From positions 312,501-376,500 of the forward strand of contig NC_059279.1 of NCBI RefSeq assembly GCF_017591435.1: DNA of 64,000 nt. The letters are read 5' to 3'. The translations under genes were made by a program, and so were the position numbers. The notes below the pieces were generated by a model, which searched no databases, had not been told where the DNA came from, and was given only the letters and a program-made list of their open reading frames with translations. Below, piece after piece: positions 32,861 through 53,835 of this stretch. Each line of letters opens with the position of its first letter. The stretch's first letter is position 1. The stretch is from Portunus trituberculatus. Its lineage: Eukaryota; Arthropoda; Malacostraca; Decapoda; Portunidae.

Positions 32861-33575
32861 CAGATGACGTAACCTTAACACTCAAACCAACTCTGTCTTT
32901 ATTTCCGTCTATTTCTATACATTCTAGTCCATCTCCTCTCTTTTCCAGCAACGTGACGTAACTTTAGCACTCATAGCCCACTCTCAGTCTTCTTTCTATG
33001 CAGTCCATATCCTCTCTCTCCCAGTAGGATGACGTAACCAAACTCACACAGCTACCAATCAATCTTTCTAAACATTTTGCCCGCGGTCTCCCAGCAGAAT
33101 TACGTAACTCTTAGCACTCAGCTGCTCTCGTACTCTATTCAATCTCTCTGTACATATTTTTCTCTCTTCTCTGGAAATTGACGTTACGTTTAACACTCTT
33201 AGTCACTCTCATTCGTTATTCAATCTGTCTATTCATATTTATGTTCAATATATGTCTCTCCTGGCAAAATTACGTAACTTTTAGCAGTCAGCCACTTTCT
33301 TGAGTTATTTAACCTTTTCATTTACATTTACCGTTCATTTTCTGTCTCTCGTAGCAAAATTACATAACTTTTTTAGCATTCAGCCATTTTCCATGCCTTA
33401 TTTAGTGTTTCTATATGCATTTGACATTCACTTTCTGTTTCTCCTACCAAATTTACCAAACTTTTTTGTAATATTCAGCTATTTTCATGCATTATTTAGT
33501 CTTCTATATCTAATAACGTTAACTTTCAGTCTCTATTACAAAGAAATCGTAACTTTTAGTATTTAAACCACTCTC
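32861..33575. repeat. Degenerate tandem repeat, ~90-100 bp unit
   Basis: The motif caaaattacgtaacttttagc, or a variant such as gatgacgtaacc, recurs near 32870, 32953, 33030, 33100, 33180, 33270, 33358 and 33450. Each is followed by cactc/gccact and a ttatttaatctttct-like segment. Confidence 0.75.
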
Positions 33576-33647
33576 ATTTTCAACATTTTATTTTCCACGC
33601 ACTATTCTTCCTCTTTAGCTTCTTCTTTGAGCGAAATTTTGTATCTC

Positions 33648-33650
<3 letters not shown>

Positions 33651-33718
<68 letters not shown>
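33651..33718. repeat. (TC)n microsatellite
   Basis: 34 TC units. Confidence 0.97.
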
Positions 33719-33721
<3 letters not shown>

Positions 33722-33869
33722 ACTTTAGCAACCTCAAATGTTTCTCTCTAAGTCGATCAATGATTTTCTCCCATTATTTTATTCCTAAGCGTTTTCCGTA
33801 CCTATTTCATGGACACGTTCTCTCTCTTTCTCTTTCTCTCTCTTATCACAGGTGGTGCTGAACGTAAGT

Positions 33870-33872
<3 letters not shown>

Positions 33873-33943
<71 letters not shown>
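33873..33943. repeat. (TC)n microsatellite
   Basis: 35 TC units. Confidence 0.97.
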
Positions 33944-33950
<7 letters not shown>

Positions 33951-33989
33951 CGTGCGCATCGTTTTGCTCTTTTATCTTGCAACACATTC

Positions 33990-34930
33990 TCTTCCACTTC
34001 CAGTAAAACCTGACTCCACCTCAGCGTCCATCTCTTACCCTCCTTCCACATCTGCACCTCCTTCCTCTTCTTTCTCTATTTTTCCTTCTCTTCCACACCT
34101 GCAATTCTTCCATTTCATTCATCTACATCTATAGTTCTTTTCTTTCTCTTTTCCTCCACATCTTTCACTCATTTACTTCCACATACTCCGCATCTGCAAA
34201 TCTCCTTTCCTCCTCTCATCCACACTTACGATCTTCCATTTTCTTGTCTTTTTCTTTTCCTTCATATCTGTAACAACCCTTTTTACTCCTTTTCTATCTC
34301 TTCCATACCTAAAATTATTTCATTTCCTCCCTCCTCTACATCTGTCTCAACCTTCCATTTTCCTCCTTCTCTACTACAACAATTATTTTCCTCTATTTTC
34401 TCTTTTTTCTACTTTTCCATCTCTTTCCGCATCCATTTTCCTTTTCCTCTACTGTTATAATCCTTCTTTTCCCTCCCTTATCTACTATTTCCTCCTTTTT
34501 CATCCCTCTCCATTTCCTTCTTTCTTTATTACTACAACCTTGCTTTTCCCCTCCCTTTTTCCCCTCTTCCAATGCTATAACCCTATTTCTCCTCCTCCCC
34601 TTATTCCTTTTCCTTCTCTTCTTTCTTCCTTTATTTCCTCTCCTCCTCCTCTTCCCTCCATTTTCTCCTTTTTTAACCTTTTTCTATCTCCTCACTTTCT
34701 ATAATCTTCCATTTTCTTCCTCATCTGCTACTATAACCTTCTTTTCTCTCTCTTATCTACTATTTCCTCCTTTCCTATCCCTCTCCAAACCTCTATAACC
34801 TTAAATTTCCCTCCTCCTTTATTACTACAACCTTTCTTTTTTCCCTCCCTTTTCTCCTCTTTCACTGCAATAACTCTCTCTCCTCTTCTTTCTACCTCCT
34901 CCTTCGCCTCTTCTTTCTTCCTCTACCAAG
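33990..34930. repeat. Long pyrimidine-rich degenerate tract
   Basis: The plus strand is overwhelmingly C and T for ~900 bp. The words tatctactatttcctcc, tactacaacctt and ccctccctttt recur, indicating a degenerate repeat. Confidence 0.7.
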
Positions 34931-34974
34931 TTCCCTTCACTGATTAAAGGTGTGTGTATCGGAAGACGCATCTG

Positions 34975-35005
34975 TGACGTCAGGTTCGCAGGTAACCTAT
35001 ATAAG
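34975..35005 (+). promoter_or_regulatory. CRE and TATA-box promoter-like block
   Basis: A perfect CRE, TGACGTCA (34975-34982), lies 15 bp before TATATAAG (34998-35005). There is a CCAGTG initiator-like word at 35013 and ggaccgtg at 35034. The spacing to the initiator is shorter than usual, and no downstream gene was found. Confidence 0.3.

Positions 35006-36036
<1,031 letters not shown>

Positions 36037-36115
<79 letters not shown>
36037..36115. repeat. (TAG)n microsatellite
   Basis: About 26 units. Confidence 0.97.
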
Positions 36116-36206
36116 TGTAAGTGAAGGTGAATAGAATAGTTAGTTACTCACGAAAAGATAATGCACTTAACTACCATTACCACACACACACATACATACA
36201 CACACA

Positions 36207-36520
36207 CACCCGGTAGCTCAGTGGTTAGAGCGCTGGCTTCACAAGCCAGAGGACCGGGGTTCGATTTCCCGGCCGGGTGGAGATATTTGGGTGTGTCTCC
36301 TTTCACGTGTAGCCTCTGTTCACCTAGCAGTGAGTAGGTACGGGATGTAAATCGAGGAGTTGTGACCTTGTTGTTCCGGTGTGTGGTATGTGCCTGGTCT
36401 CAGGCCTATCCGAAGATCGGAAATAATGAGCTCTGAGCTCGTTCCGTAGGGTAATTAATGTCTGGCTGTCTCGTCAGAGATTGCAGCAGATCAAACAGTG
36501 AAATACACACACACACATGA
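36207..36520 (+). mobile_element. tRNA-derived SINE with cloverleaf-like head
   Basis: The head (36207-36280) has perfect box A TAGCTCAGTGG, near-perfect box B GTTCGATTT, a D stem GCTC/GAGC and an anticodon stem CTGGC/GCCAG with loop TTCACAA (anticodon CAC, Val-like). One extra base lies between the T stem and the acceptor strand, and there is no Pol III T-run just after it. A ~240 bp body follows (ggtctcaggcctatccgaag, gagctctgagctcgttccg), ending in a CA-rich tail. It is therefore a SINE rather than a working tRNA gene. Confidence 0.75.
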
Positions 36521-36666
36521 ATAAAAAGAAAATTATAGAATGATTTGCTCTATAATTCAACACTCATGTAACACTCACTTTAGACACAAACAGATTATTA
36601 ACTCATTGATTTACTACAAGAGTGAGGAAAAATATAATTCATATCTAATAAAAAAATTATTCTTCG

Positions 36667-36670
<4 letters not shown>

Positions 36671-36755
<85 letters not shown>
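36671..36755. repeat. (GA)n microsatellite
   Basis: About 42 units. Confidence 0.97.
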
Positions 36756-36759
<4 letters not shown>

Positions 36760-37611
36760 CGTGTATTGAGCTGAAATATTACTTAAGTTGCTTCAGTCCC
36801 TAATTCGGTCAAGAGGAAGGTAAATATACAAAGGCTGATTAAGAAGAATGGATGATGTATGAAGCGTAAGGAAAAAAAAAAGAAAAGAAAAACTATCGAG
36901 TCTGAAAGATAATTACTGCATTACCATTCATTATATTAAGATGGATTATTTGAGAGCGTGCACGGTCATTCAGAAATAGTAGTAACTTTGCCACTACCAC
37001 TACTATTACTACAAGTATTATCATTACTACTACTAATTCTACTACTACCACTAGAATTATCAGTACTACTACTATTACTACTACTACTATTGCTACTATT
37101 ATTACTACTACTATTGCTACTACTACTATTTCTTAAATGAACATAAACAATGATATTTTTCCCTTCTCTTTTCATTATCATTACCAGTATTCCTATTCTT
37201 ATTCTTATTTTCATTACAAGTTCGGCTACTACTCCTATTCTCCCTCCCACCTCTCCTCTTCCTCTTCCTCTTCTTCCTCCTCCTCCTCCTCCTCCTCCTC
37301 TCCTTACTACTATTACTACCACCACCAGCACCATCACCACCACTACCAATATTAGCAGTAGCAACAAGAGCCGCACGAAGCAATAATAAATAAATCTAAC
37401 ATGAAAACTAATCAAGATAGAACCAATAATTAAAGAGAAGGAAGAAAAAAATGAAAGTAAAAACAAAACACCACACTCGAGAATTTTCACACAACTCACT
37501 GAAAAAAAGTGGAAAGGAAGAAAAACAGGAAAACACTCATTAACTTTTCACGCCTGTTAAGAGGAACAAGAAAAAAACAGGAAAAGAAAAGAAAAGGAAG
37601 ACAGGAAAATA

Positions 37612-37613
<2 letters not shown>
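36756..37613. other. Intergenic with degenerate CTA/ATT triplets
   Basis: Triplet-rich stretches at 36975-37133 and 37187-37340 (CTA, CTC, CAC). No gene seen. Confidence 0.55.

Positions 37614-37685
<72 letters not shown>
37614..37685. repeat. (CA)n microsatellite
   Basis: 36 CA units. Confidence 0.97.
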
Positions 37686-37689
<4 letters not shown>

Positions 37690-38806
37690 TTCGAATTAAC
37701 ATTACATTTCTTTTAAGAGGAATAAAAGAAAAGAAAAAAAAAAAAACAAAACTAAAAAAACAACAATGATCAACTTTTTTCCTACTGTTAATAAAGAAAA
37801 AGACAATTAAAAGAAGAAAAGAAAAGAGAAAAACACTAACACATTAACTTTTCACTTGTTAAGGTGGAACGATAAGAAAAAAAAAAAAAAAAGAAAAGAA
37901 AATAACACGTAAAGACGAGCCTGGAGACTTAAGCACCGTCACGCCTTGATGAGTAAGCATAGAGAATGAACAGGGATAATTCACATGACATAATATACAC
38001 GACCAATAAATAACCCGATGATGAATGAGGATTTAATGAAAAGTGCACTGAGAGAGAGAGAGAGAGAGAGAGAGGAGGAGAGGGAGACAGGGAGGAGGAC
38101 GAATAGGGAGAGGAAAGGAATGAAGCAGGTTTAATGCGGAACAGTATATTAGTTCTTAGTGGAGAGTAACATTATTCATATACCGCAAAGATTAATGTTA
38201 AGTAATTGCCGTGTGAGGAGCTGAGTGTCCGTGTGAACTTAGGAAAGCCATTAGTGAGCCTCGCTATTAATGGATGGATACAAGATTTTTTTTCTCTGGG
38301 TAAGGAATTTTTTTTTTTTTTTTCTGAAGTCAAGATCAAAGACTCACGGTTCATTTGGCTCTCTATTTATAGGCGAGTGTTTACTATTACGGTACTGGTT
38401 CGCCTTGTAACTATCCATTAATGTTCCTCTGTGTGATGGTAAGTATATATCGCTTGGTCTATCGTTTGTCTGTCTATCTGTTTAACGACTTTTGTAATTT
38501 CTATTTGCTCTTACGGGACAAATGTTGCTCCTGACGGTGTGTTTAACTGTGCTTGCTTACTGATGTGTATGTAATATTTCCCTCCAACATCAGTGTCTAT
38601 TTATGAACATTTGTTTGGTGTACATACTTATATATAAAGAAAAAAATAGATAAGTGAAATAAAAGATAAATAAATGAATAAAGAAACAAGTAAAGAGTAA
38701 ATAAATAAAAAAAGTTGGAATCTCTCTTACTTTTAACAATAACACCATAACCTTCTAAAACATCTTTCACGTCTGCACTACAATTCGCTCCTTCACATAT
38801 TGACCT
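37686..38806. other. Intergenic, nothing recognised
   Basis: A-rich stretches, a short (GA)n at 38051-38074 and a T-run at 38309-38323. No gene seen. Confidence 0.5.
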
Positions 38807-39001
38807 TTAACCCTTCAGTACCATGACGCGTTTTCATATTTATTCTGCTTACTATTTCGTGATTTCATACAACTTCAGAAACTTATGTGGGGAATAAATC
38901 AGTGAGGGCTGGCCATTAATCTTCTGACCTCTATATACCCTTCCTAATGTCAATAAAATCTAATCATACCCCAAACTTTATGATAAAAATGATAGGGTTA
39001 A
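38807..39001. mobile_element. TTAA-flanked MITE, copy 2
   Basis: TTAA at both ends, left end cccttcagtacc. The body is shared with the 54797 copy (cattaatcttctgacctc, cccttcctaatgt). The right terminus is partly decayed. Confidence 0.75.
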
Positions 39002-40258
39002 CATAAGAATAAAGAAAAAAAAAACGTAGTGCTAGATGGATTATCAAAAAAAAAAAAAAAGAAGAAAGACAACGTAGTGGTGGAATCTACAGGCTGTGCT
39101 CTATTCCTTCAGCCACACAGCCTCGAGGCATGACCTGCTCAACAAAGCCCTAAACAAACCAACAAACGCACACAGGGCACATAGGTCACGGATTCCTACT
39201 TCCCGTTTTTTGTTTGATATCCTGCACGCCCTCAATTGCTACGTACTGCACAGACCTTAAGCCCGTTTTTTATTCTGTTGATAAGGGGGGACTGTGGGTT
39301 TCCGGATTAGCTGAATAAATGGTTGGTTCTGTACTGTCTCCTCTACTACTTAAGGGTGACTTCGCTATTGTTATTATGATCATTGTTAATTTTTTCTCTA
39401 TTTCTACTTTCAGGGTGACTTAAGTGTCGTTACTGTCATCTTGTTACTGTTATTTATTGTCGTTCTTGTTTTTGTTTTGCTTTTTAATTTTTGATGTGAT
39501 GTGATCTCCTTTTCTACTTGCACGTTTGTTATCATCATTTTCATCTTTTTCATTTCTTTTAACGTGTATTATTGTCATCAGTTATTTTATTATTTTCATT
39601 CCAAATGTTTTTATATCTGATTTATCTTCACCTTCCTTCTTTTTCCTTATCTAACTTATGTAACTTTCATCATCAGTTATCATCTTTTATTATCGCTGTT
39701 GTTTTTATCTCCTTCTCTTTAACTTATGATTTACCATCCTTCATTAACTTCCTTCTTAACCTCATTTATCTTTCAATACAACTGTTACTATTTTCTTTAC
39801 TTCCAATCCTCTCGTCCATCCATCTTTATCAATCCCTCCCTTGTTTGACCTCCTTTATCTTTAATTACCACCAGCACTATCTTCCCTGCAAGCATCTTTA
39901 TCCATTTCCTTGCTGAGCTTCATTTATCTTCCTTGTACTATCTCTTTTTTACACTCACCCTCTCCTCCCTGCCATCCTCTGCCTCCTTGTTTGCCTTGCT
40001 ATCTTCCTTCTCCCCTCTGCCTCCCTGCCTCGACATTCCTTTTCACTCATCTCTCTAACCCAGCTTTCCTAATCCTCTGCCTCCGTGCTTGCCTCCCCTG
40101 CCGCTCTGCTATCTTCCCCTGCCTCTCACCCTACTCTGTGCCTCGCTGCCTCCATCAGTCCAGCCTTTATAGTGATTAATGGGGTGGATTATCAAGCGAA
40201 GCACAAGGTTCTATATCATTAACATAGGAGCCAGTCAGTTAAGAGGCCCGCTTGTCCG

Positions 40259-40261
<3 letters not shown>
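39002..40261. other. Intergenic, pyrimidine-rich, no gene recognised
   Basis: From ~39400 the plus strand becomes C/T-rich (tttatctccttc, cctgcctc words). No supported exons. Confidence 0.5.

Positions 40262-40330
<69 letters not shown>
40262..40330. repeat. (GA)n microsatellite
   Basis: About 34 units, 40 bp from an opposite-strand (TC)n. Confidence 0.97.
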
Positions 40331-40333
<3 letters not shown>

Positions 40334-40368
40334 TGATTGTGTGATTTCTGGCAACTGAAGAGAAATGA

Positions 40369-41242
<874 letters not shown>

Positions 41243-41433
41243 GCCTCAGGGTGTTGGGTGTACCTTCACAATATCTATATAAATACGTGGAATGAAGGAT
41301 AAAAAAAAAAGGAGAAAGCTGATATAGGTGTACGCTGAGGTAATTGAATTGTAATAGAGAACCGGGAGGGATTGATGGAAAAAAAAGACTTCAAAATCTC
41401 CCTCGTTCTTTTCATTCCCCTCCTATTTCTCCT

Positions 41434-41483
<50 letters not shown>
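41434..41483. repeat. (CTA)n microsatellite
   Basis: About 16 units. Confidence 0.95.
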
Positions 41484-41943
<460 letters not shown>

Positions 41944-41997
41944 TCCACATTGCTAATTTGAGACATATACAATTCCTCTTTGTCCTCACCCTCTTGC

Positions 41998-42169
41998 TTC
42001 CTCCTCCTCCTCCTCCTCCTCCTCCTCCTCCTCCTCTTCTTCCTCCATCTCTTCTTTTTCCTCCTCCTCCTCCTCCTCCTCCTCCTCCTCCTCCTCCTCC
42101 TCCTCCTCCTCCTCCTCCTCCTCCTCCTCCTCCTCCTCCTCCTCCTCCTCCTCCTCCTCCTCCTCCTGC
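41998..42169. repeat. (CTC)n microsatellite, interrupted
   Basis: Two blocks of CTC separated by tcttcttcctccatctc at ~42036-42060. Confidence 0.96.
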
Positions 42170-45019
<2,850 letters not shown>

Positions 45020-45910
45020 AGAGCGTTCCTGGACCATCACACGAGAGGTAATATTAGAGGTGAGAGGGAAATAAAAGGTTTCTCTTGTGATTTTTCGGAT
45101 ATGTAGTTAGCAGATAAAATAGGAATGATGACTTAACATGTGAAAAAGAAGGATTAGTTTATAGTTGGGAGTGTTCCGATGATCATAACACAGGTGATAT
45201 TGTAGAAGGTAGATGAAAGGGAGGTAAAAGGCTTCTCTTATGATATTTTACAGAAACACGTACTCAGGAGGTAAATAAGAGTGACTTCTAAACATTCTAC
45301 GTGAAAATAAGAAGGATCAGGTATGTCTGTGAGTGTTGCGATGATCATAACACAGGTAATATTAGAACTGAAAGGAAGATAAAAGGCTTCTCTTATGATT
45401 TTTCAGAAACACGTACTCAGGAGGTGAATAAGAGTGACTTCTAAACATTCTGCGTGAAAAGAAGAAGAATCAGGTATATCTATGAGTGTTGCGATGATTA
45501 TAACATAGGTAATATCAGAGCTGAGAGGAAGGTAACAGGCTTCTCTTATGATTTTTCAGAGCCAAACAGTAAAGTAAATAAAAGTTACACCTTAACACTC
45601 TATTGGAAAAAATAAGAAGGATTTGGTGAAACGGGAGTGTTGCTACGATTCACAGGTAATATTAGAGATGTAAGAGAGATAAAGAAATAAAGTGCTTTTC
45701 TCATGATCTTTCGGACACGTACTCAGCTGGTAAATAAGACTGACTTTTTAACAATCTAAGTGAAAAAGAGGATGAGGTTTAAATAAGGAGTGATGGCACA
45801 ATTATAACACAGGTAATATTGCTGATGAAGAGATTTTTCCTTGATTTTCCAGAGACACGTCCACAGAAAATAAAAGTGACTATCTAACTCCGTGAAAAAG
45901 GGAGGAAGAA
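45020..45910. repeat. Tandem array, ~155 bp unit, about 5-6 copies
   Basis: Each unit has gatcataacacaggtaatatt, aggcttctcttatgatttttcag and acgtactcaggaggtaaataagagtgact, in that order. Unit marks lie near 45049, 45190, 45350, 45510, 45650 and 45812. The middle units are the most alike. Confidence 0.85.
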
Positions 45911-47514
<1,604 letters not shown>

Positions 47515-47517
47515 ATC

Positions 47518-47676
<159 letters not shown>

Positions 47677-47783
47677 GGAAAACATACATACACACTCACA
47701 GACACAGACAAACAAACAAACAGACGGAGAGAAAAAAAAAAAGGATAAAAACACAAACCAAACTCATTAAACACAAAAAAGTA

Positions 47784-47784
<1 letters not shown>

Positions 47785-47860
<76 letters not shown>
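47785..47860. repeat. (CA)n microsatellite
   Basis: 38 units, complementary to the (GT)n at 47343. Confidence 0.97.
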
Positions 47861-47861
<1 letters not shown>

Positions 47862-48004
47862 CCACAAGAACTCAAAAACAATTACTCACACTTTTATGGG
47901 CATGTTTTCCATTGTGAGGCCACTGAGTATATGAGGTACTCTGTTCACGGCCTGGCTTACTGACGGGGCAGGTGGTGTGGGGAAGGAGGGCTGGGGGGTA
48001 GGAG

Positions 48005-48161
<157 letters not shown>

Positions 48162-48235
48162 AGGGGGGGAGGGGAAGAAGCAGCACCAAAGGAGAAACAT
48201 AACAAGATACAACAAGATACCCAACCAAACGTTCC

Positions 48236-48236
<1 letters not shown>

Positions 48237-48299
<63 letters not shown>
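48237..48299. repeat. (AC)n microsatellite
   Basis: About 31 units. Confidence 0.97.
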
Positions 48300-48305
<6 letters not shown>

Positions 48306-48309
48306 GAGT

Positions 48310-48600
48310 TCACGACCCATAAATAAACCTTTATTATGGGACTGTGGGCGGCGTTATGACTTCTTTTGTTTCTGTTCTGAGCGCCCCGAAGAATGGCGAG
48401 CGGTGTTGCAGGGCGAAGGGTTGGGGCCGAGGCGAGATAACCATCAGGCCACGAGGCATGATAAAAGAGCCGCTTGGTTGGTCACAAAACTCGGCTATAC
48501 TCTTAATTACGGCCCGTCCTCTGGTCCAGCACCTCGCACACACTTTGACGGAGCAAGAGTCACGCTTGTTGCAATTTATATGAGGCAGTAATGAAGAAAA
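48310..48600. other. Unique GC-richer block, no gene recognised
   Basis: Non-repetitive sequence between microsatellites. Frames in both directions exist, but none has recognisable content. Confidence 0.45.
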
Positions 48601-48619
48601 TTTATCATTCACTAACCCG

Positions 48620-49160
48620 CTCTAAGAAATGCGTGAATAAACCTGGAATCTGGTGTGCTGTTTTGGTAGTATTGAGAAGTGTTAATTCTTAGGTCAAATA
48701 AATGAAGAGATAAATACATAAATGAATAAATATAAAACTAAGTCACTTTTCTTTTAACAGTATGATAAATGCGAGATTGGAACTGAAAACTGGTGTGCTG
48801 TTTTGGTAGTAATGAAAAGTAAAATAGGTAAATAAATAAATGAAAATAAATAAATAAAAACTCTAATATCTGCAGAAGCTCATATTGGGAAAAATTCTAA
48901 AATGGTATAAAAAAATAAGTGAATAGAACTGAAAACTGGTGAGCTATTTTGACAGCCTAGAAAAGTGCTAATCCTCAACTAGAAAATAGAAGCTGATATT
49001 CACACTTATAGAAGCTTATATTACATACTACTGGCAAAGCTAAGTCTAACCTACACTAACCTCTCATAAGAAATGTGTAAATCTGTGAACTGTAGAGCTA
49101 TTTGGAGACCGTAGAAAAATGCCTATCAGGTAAAATAAGACAAATAAATAGATAAAAACA
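48620..49160. repeat. Degenerate tandem repeat, ~145 bp unit, four copies
   Basis: actggtgtgctgttttggtag or a variant recurs near 48649, 48789, 48935 and 49087. It is preceded by taagaaatgcgtgaa-like and followed by aaataaataaatga-like sequence. Confidence 0.7.
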
Positions 49161-49197
49161 CTGACACACAGTTTTGAGCTTCCATTACTCAGGCTAA

Positions 49198-49717
<520 letters not shown>

Positions 49718-49785
<68 letters not shown>
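49718..49785. repeat. (TC)n microsatellite
   Basis: 34 units. Confidence 0.97.
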
Positions 49786-50432
<647 letters not shown>

Positions 50433-50543
50433 GGCGCTGGTGGCCTTTCGTTATCCCAGTGAATGGAGGGAGGTAAGAAAAACAAAAACACGAAAAAAAA
50501 GGAAGCAAGCAAGCAGACAATAACAAACAAGCTTGCACCTTCG

Positions 50544-50556
50544 CCGCTAGAGGGCC
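50544..50556 (+). promoter_or_regulatory. CTCF-like motif
   Basis: CCGCTAGAGGGCC matches the core CCASYAGRKGGCR at all but one or two positions. Motif match only. Confidence 0.35.
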
Positions 50557-51415
50557 GACGCCTCTTAACACGGTACAAGAACCCACCAAGCCACACTGAC
50601 CCTAAGACCCACAATCCTTCACAAATCAACATGCCCCTTGACTTTACACGCACCGACACACAAACCATCACCTCTTGGCCCGGACTCGGTAAGTATCTAA
50701 TGCCATTTCCCGATTATGATGTCTGCTTCAGCCATTTGTACATCCTGATCTTTATTAGCTATCGGTCCCGCCCTTCGACTCTCGCCCCTTTGTTCCCTAA
50801 TGCTGCCGCTAATGCTCAAAACAAAGCGCGTCTCAGCCCTTACGCCAGACCCTGAATTAGCTCCACAGACGTCGGGCGCTGGCAAAGGTAGCGGCAGCGA
50901 GACCCACAAGAACAGGTGTTGCAACAAGTGAGTGGATGAATAGGTGCCAAGGAGGTAAGAAGGAGAGGTCAAGGTGTATGATCGAGAGTCTCTAGTGTGA
51001 ATCAGTACGTGTGTGTGTCTTCTATAGTCTCTACATTGCTATATACGATTCAATCCTCATATTTTTTTTATAAGGCGACACAAGAGAATCAGTTGGCGAT
51101 AGGGGGTGAGAGGGTGAGTGTCCTTTGGCAGTGAGTTCATTCCGTGTAATCTTGTCCATATCAGGAGCCAGGGAGCCAGAGTGTCTTAAGCAAGGGGGAG
51201 TGAGACTGCATTCTGGAGGAGGAGGAGGAGGAGAAGGAGGAACAGGTGGTAGAGTGAAGGTGATGGTGGAGAATAATACGTAGATAAGAAGATAAATAAC
51301 AAAAAGCAAGAAAACAGAAGAGGATGAGGATGGGAAGGAAAAAGAAATGAGAAGAATCTTAATATCTTTATCACTTATTATCTTTTCCTTCTTCCATAAC
51401 CATATTCCCATCTCC
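50557..51415. other. Intergenic, no gene recognised
   Basis: Unique sequence; GGA triplets at 51217-51243. Confidence 0.5.
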
Positions 51416-52015
51416 CCATCCTTCCCATCCACCCTCTTCCACCAACCCATCCCACCTTACCATCATTACAACCATGATTCTGTCCCAACTCCATCCTATC
51501 CCATCTCAATCCAAACCCCATCCAGTCCCATCCCTTCCAAACTCACTGAGCTCGTCCCAGCCCATCTCTTCTCAGCCCCAACACACCCCAACCAACCCCA
51601 ACACACCCCAACCAAATCCTAACACACCCTAACCCAACCCCAACACACCCCAACCAAAGCAAACATATCCCAACCCAACCCAACAGATCCCAACCCAACC
51701 CTAACACATCCCAAACCAACACACCCCAACCCCAACCAAACCCAACACATCCTAACTCAACCTATCACATCCCAACCCAACCTAACCCATCCCAACCCAA
51801 CCATCTCAGCCCCATTCTTGCAAACTTCATACACCTAACCCAGCCCAGCCCAACCCAACCCAACGCAACCCATCCCAGACCTATTCCTCCAAACTTCACA
51901 CAACCTAACGAAGTCTAAATCTATCTAACACAGCTGCACCCATCCCAGCGCAGCCTCATACCATCCCATCCCAGCCCACCTAGCCCCAGCGCCATCCCAG
52001 CCCCACCCAGCCGCC
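51416..52015. repeat. C/A-rich degenerate (cccaa)n minisatellite
   Basis: Variants of cccaacccaacacatcc fill ~600 bp and the plus strand is nearly free of G. A secondary unit containing ctaacccagcccagccc recurs. Confidence 0.8.
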
Positions 52016-52561
52016 TCACTGGTAAATGAGGACAATTACATATTGTTATCGTATTAAGGTGGCTCGGTTACGCCGCTCCCTCACGTTAATTATTATAATG
52101 CAAACCTGGCTTCCTTCTCCACCCCTCCGCCCAGTGGCTTCAGACGGCCCAGTGGGAGGGGGACGGGGGGAGAAAGGGAAGATGGAAGGGAGATGCAAGG
52201 ATGGACAGAAGGGAGATTAGAGGAAGATGAATAATAGAGATATAAAAAGGAGGAATGAAGAAGGTGAAGATGAAGGATGGAAGGATGGACAGAAGGAAGG
52301 TAAGAGAAGTGGGGTGAGCGAAAATAAAAAATAGAATGAAGGGATAGATAAATGAAAATAGGAAATAGAAGTGAAGAGAGACATAAGAGAAGATGCAAGG
52401 ACGTGTAAAAGGGGAATAAGAAGAATTGTAAAAAAAAAAGGAGATATAGAAGAGGAAAATGATAAATATGGAAGAAAAAAGATGGAAAGGAAAGATGAAA
52501 TAAAAATACGATAAATATAGAGAGAAGAGATAGACAAAAGGAAAATGATACGAGAACGGAG
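52016..52561. other. Intergenic, purine-rich after 52130
   Basis: A short unique block at 52020-52130 (TTAATTATTATAATGC), then ggatggacagaaggga-type degenerate repeats. No gene seen. Confidence 0.5.

Positions 52562-53835
<1,274 letters not shown>

Noticed and set aside
36207..36280. Functional tRNA-Val(CAC) gene
   Set aside because: There is an extra base before the acceptor strand, no T-run terminator just downstream and a SINE-like body follows.
51416..52015. Telomeric repeat
   Set aside because: The period is not CCTAA/TTAGG; units vary and include ccatccc and agccc.
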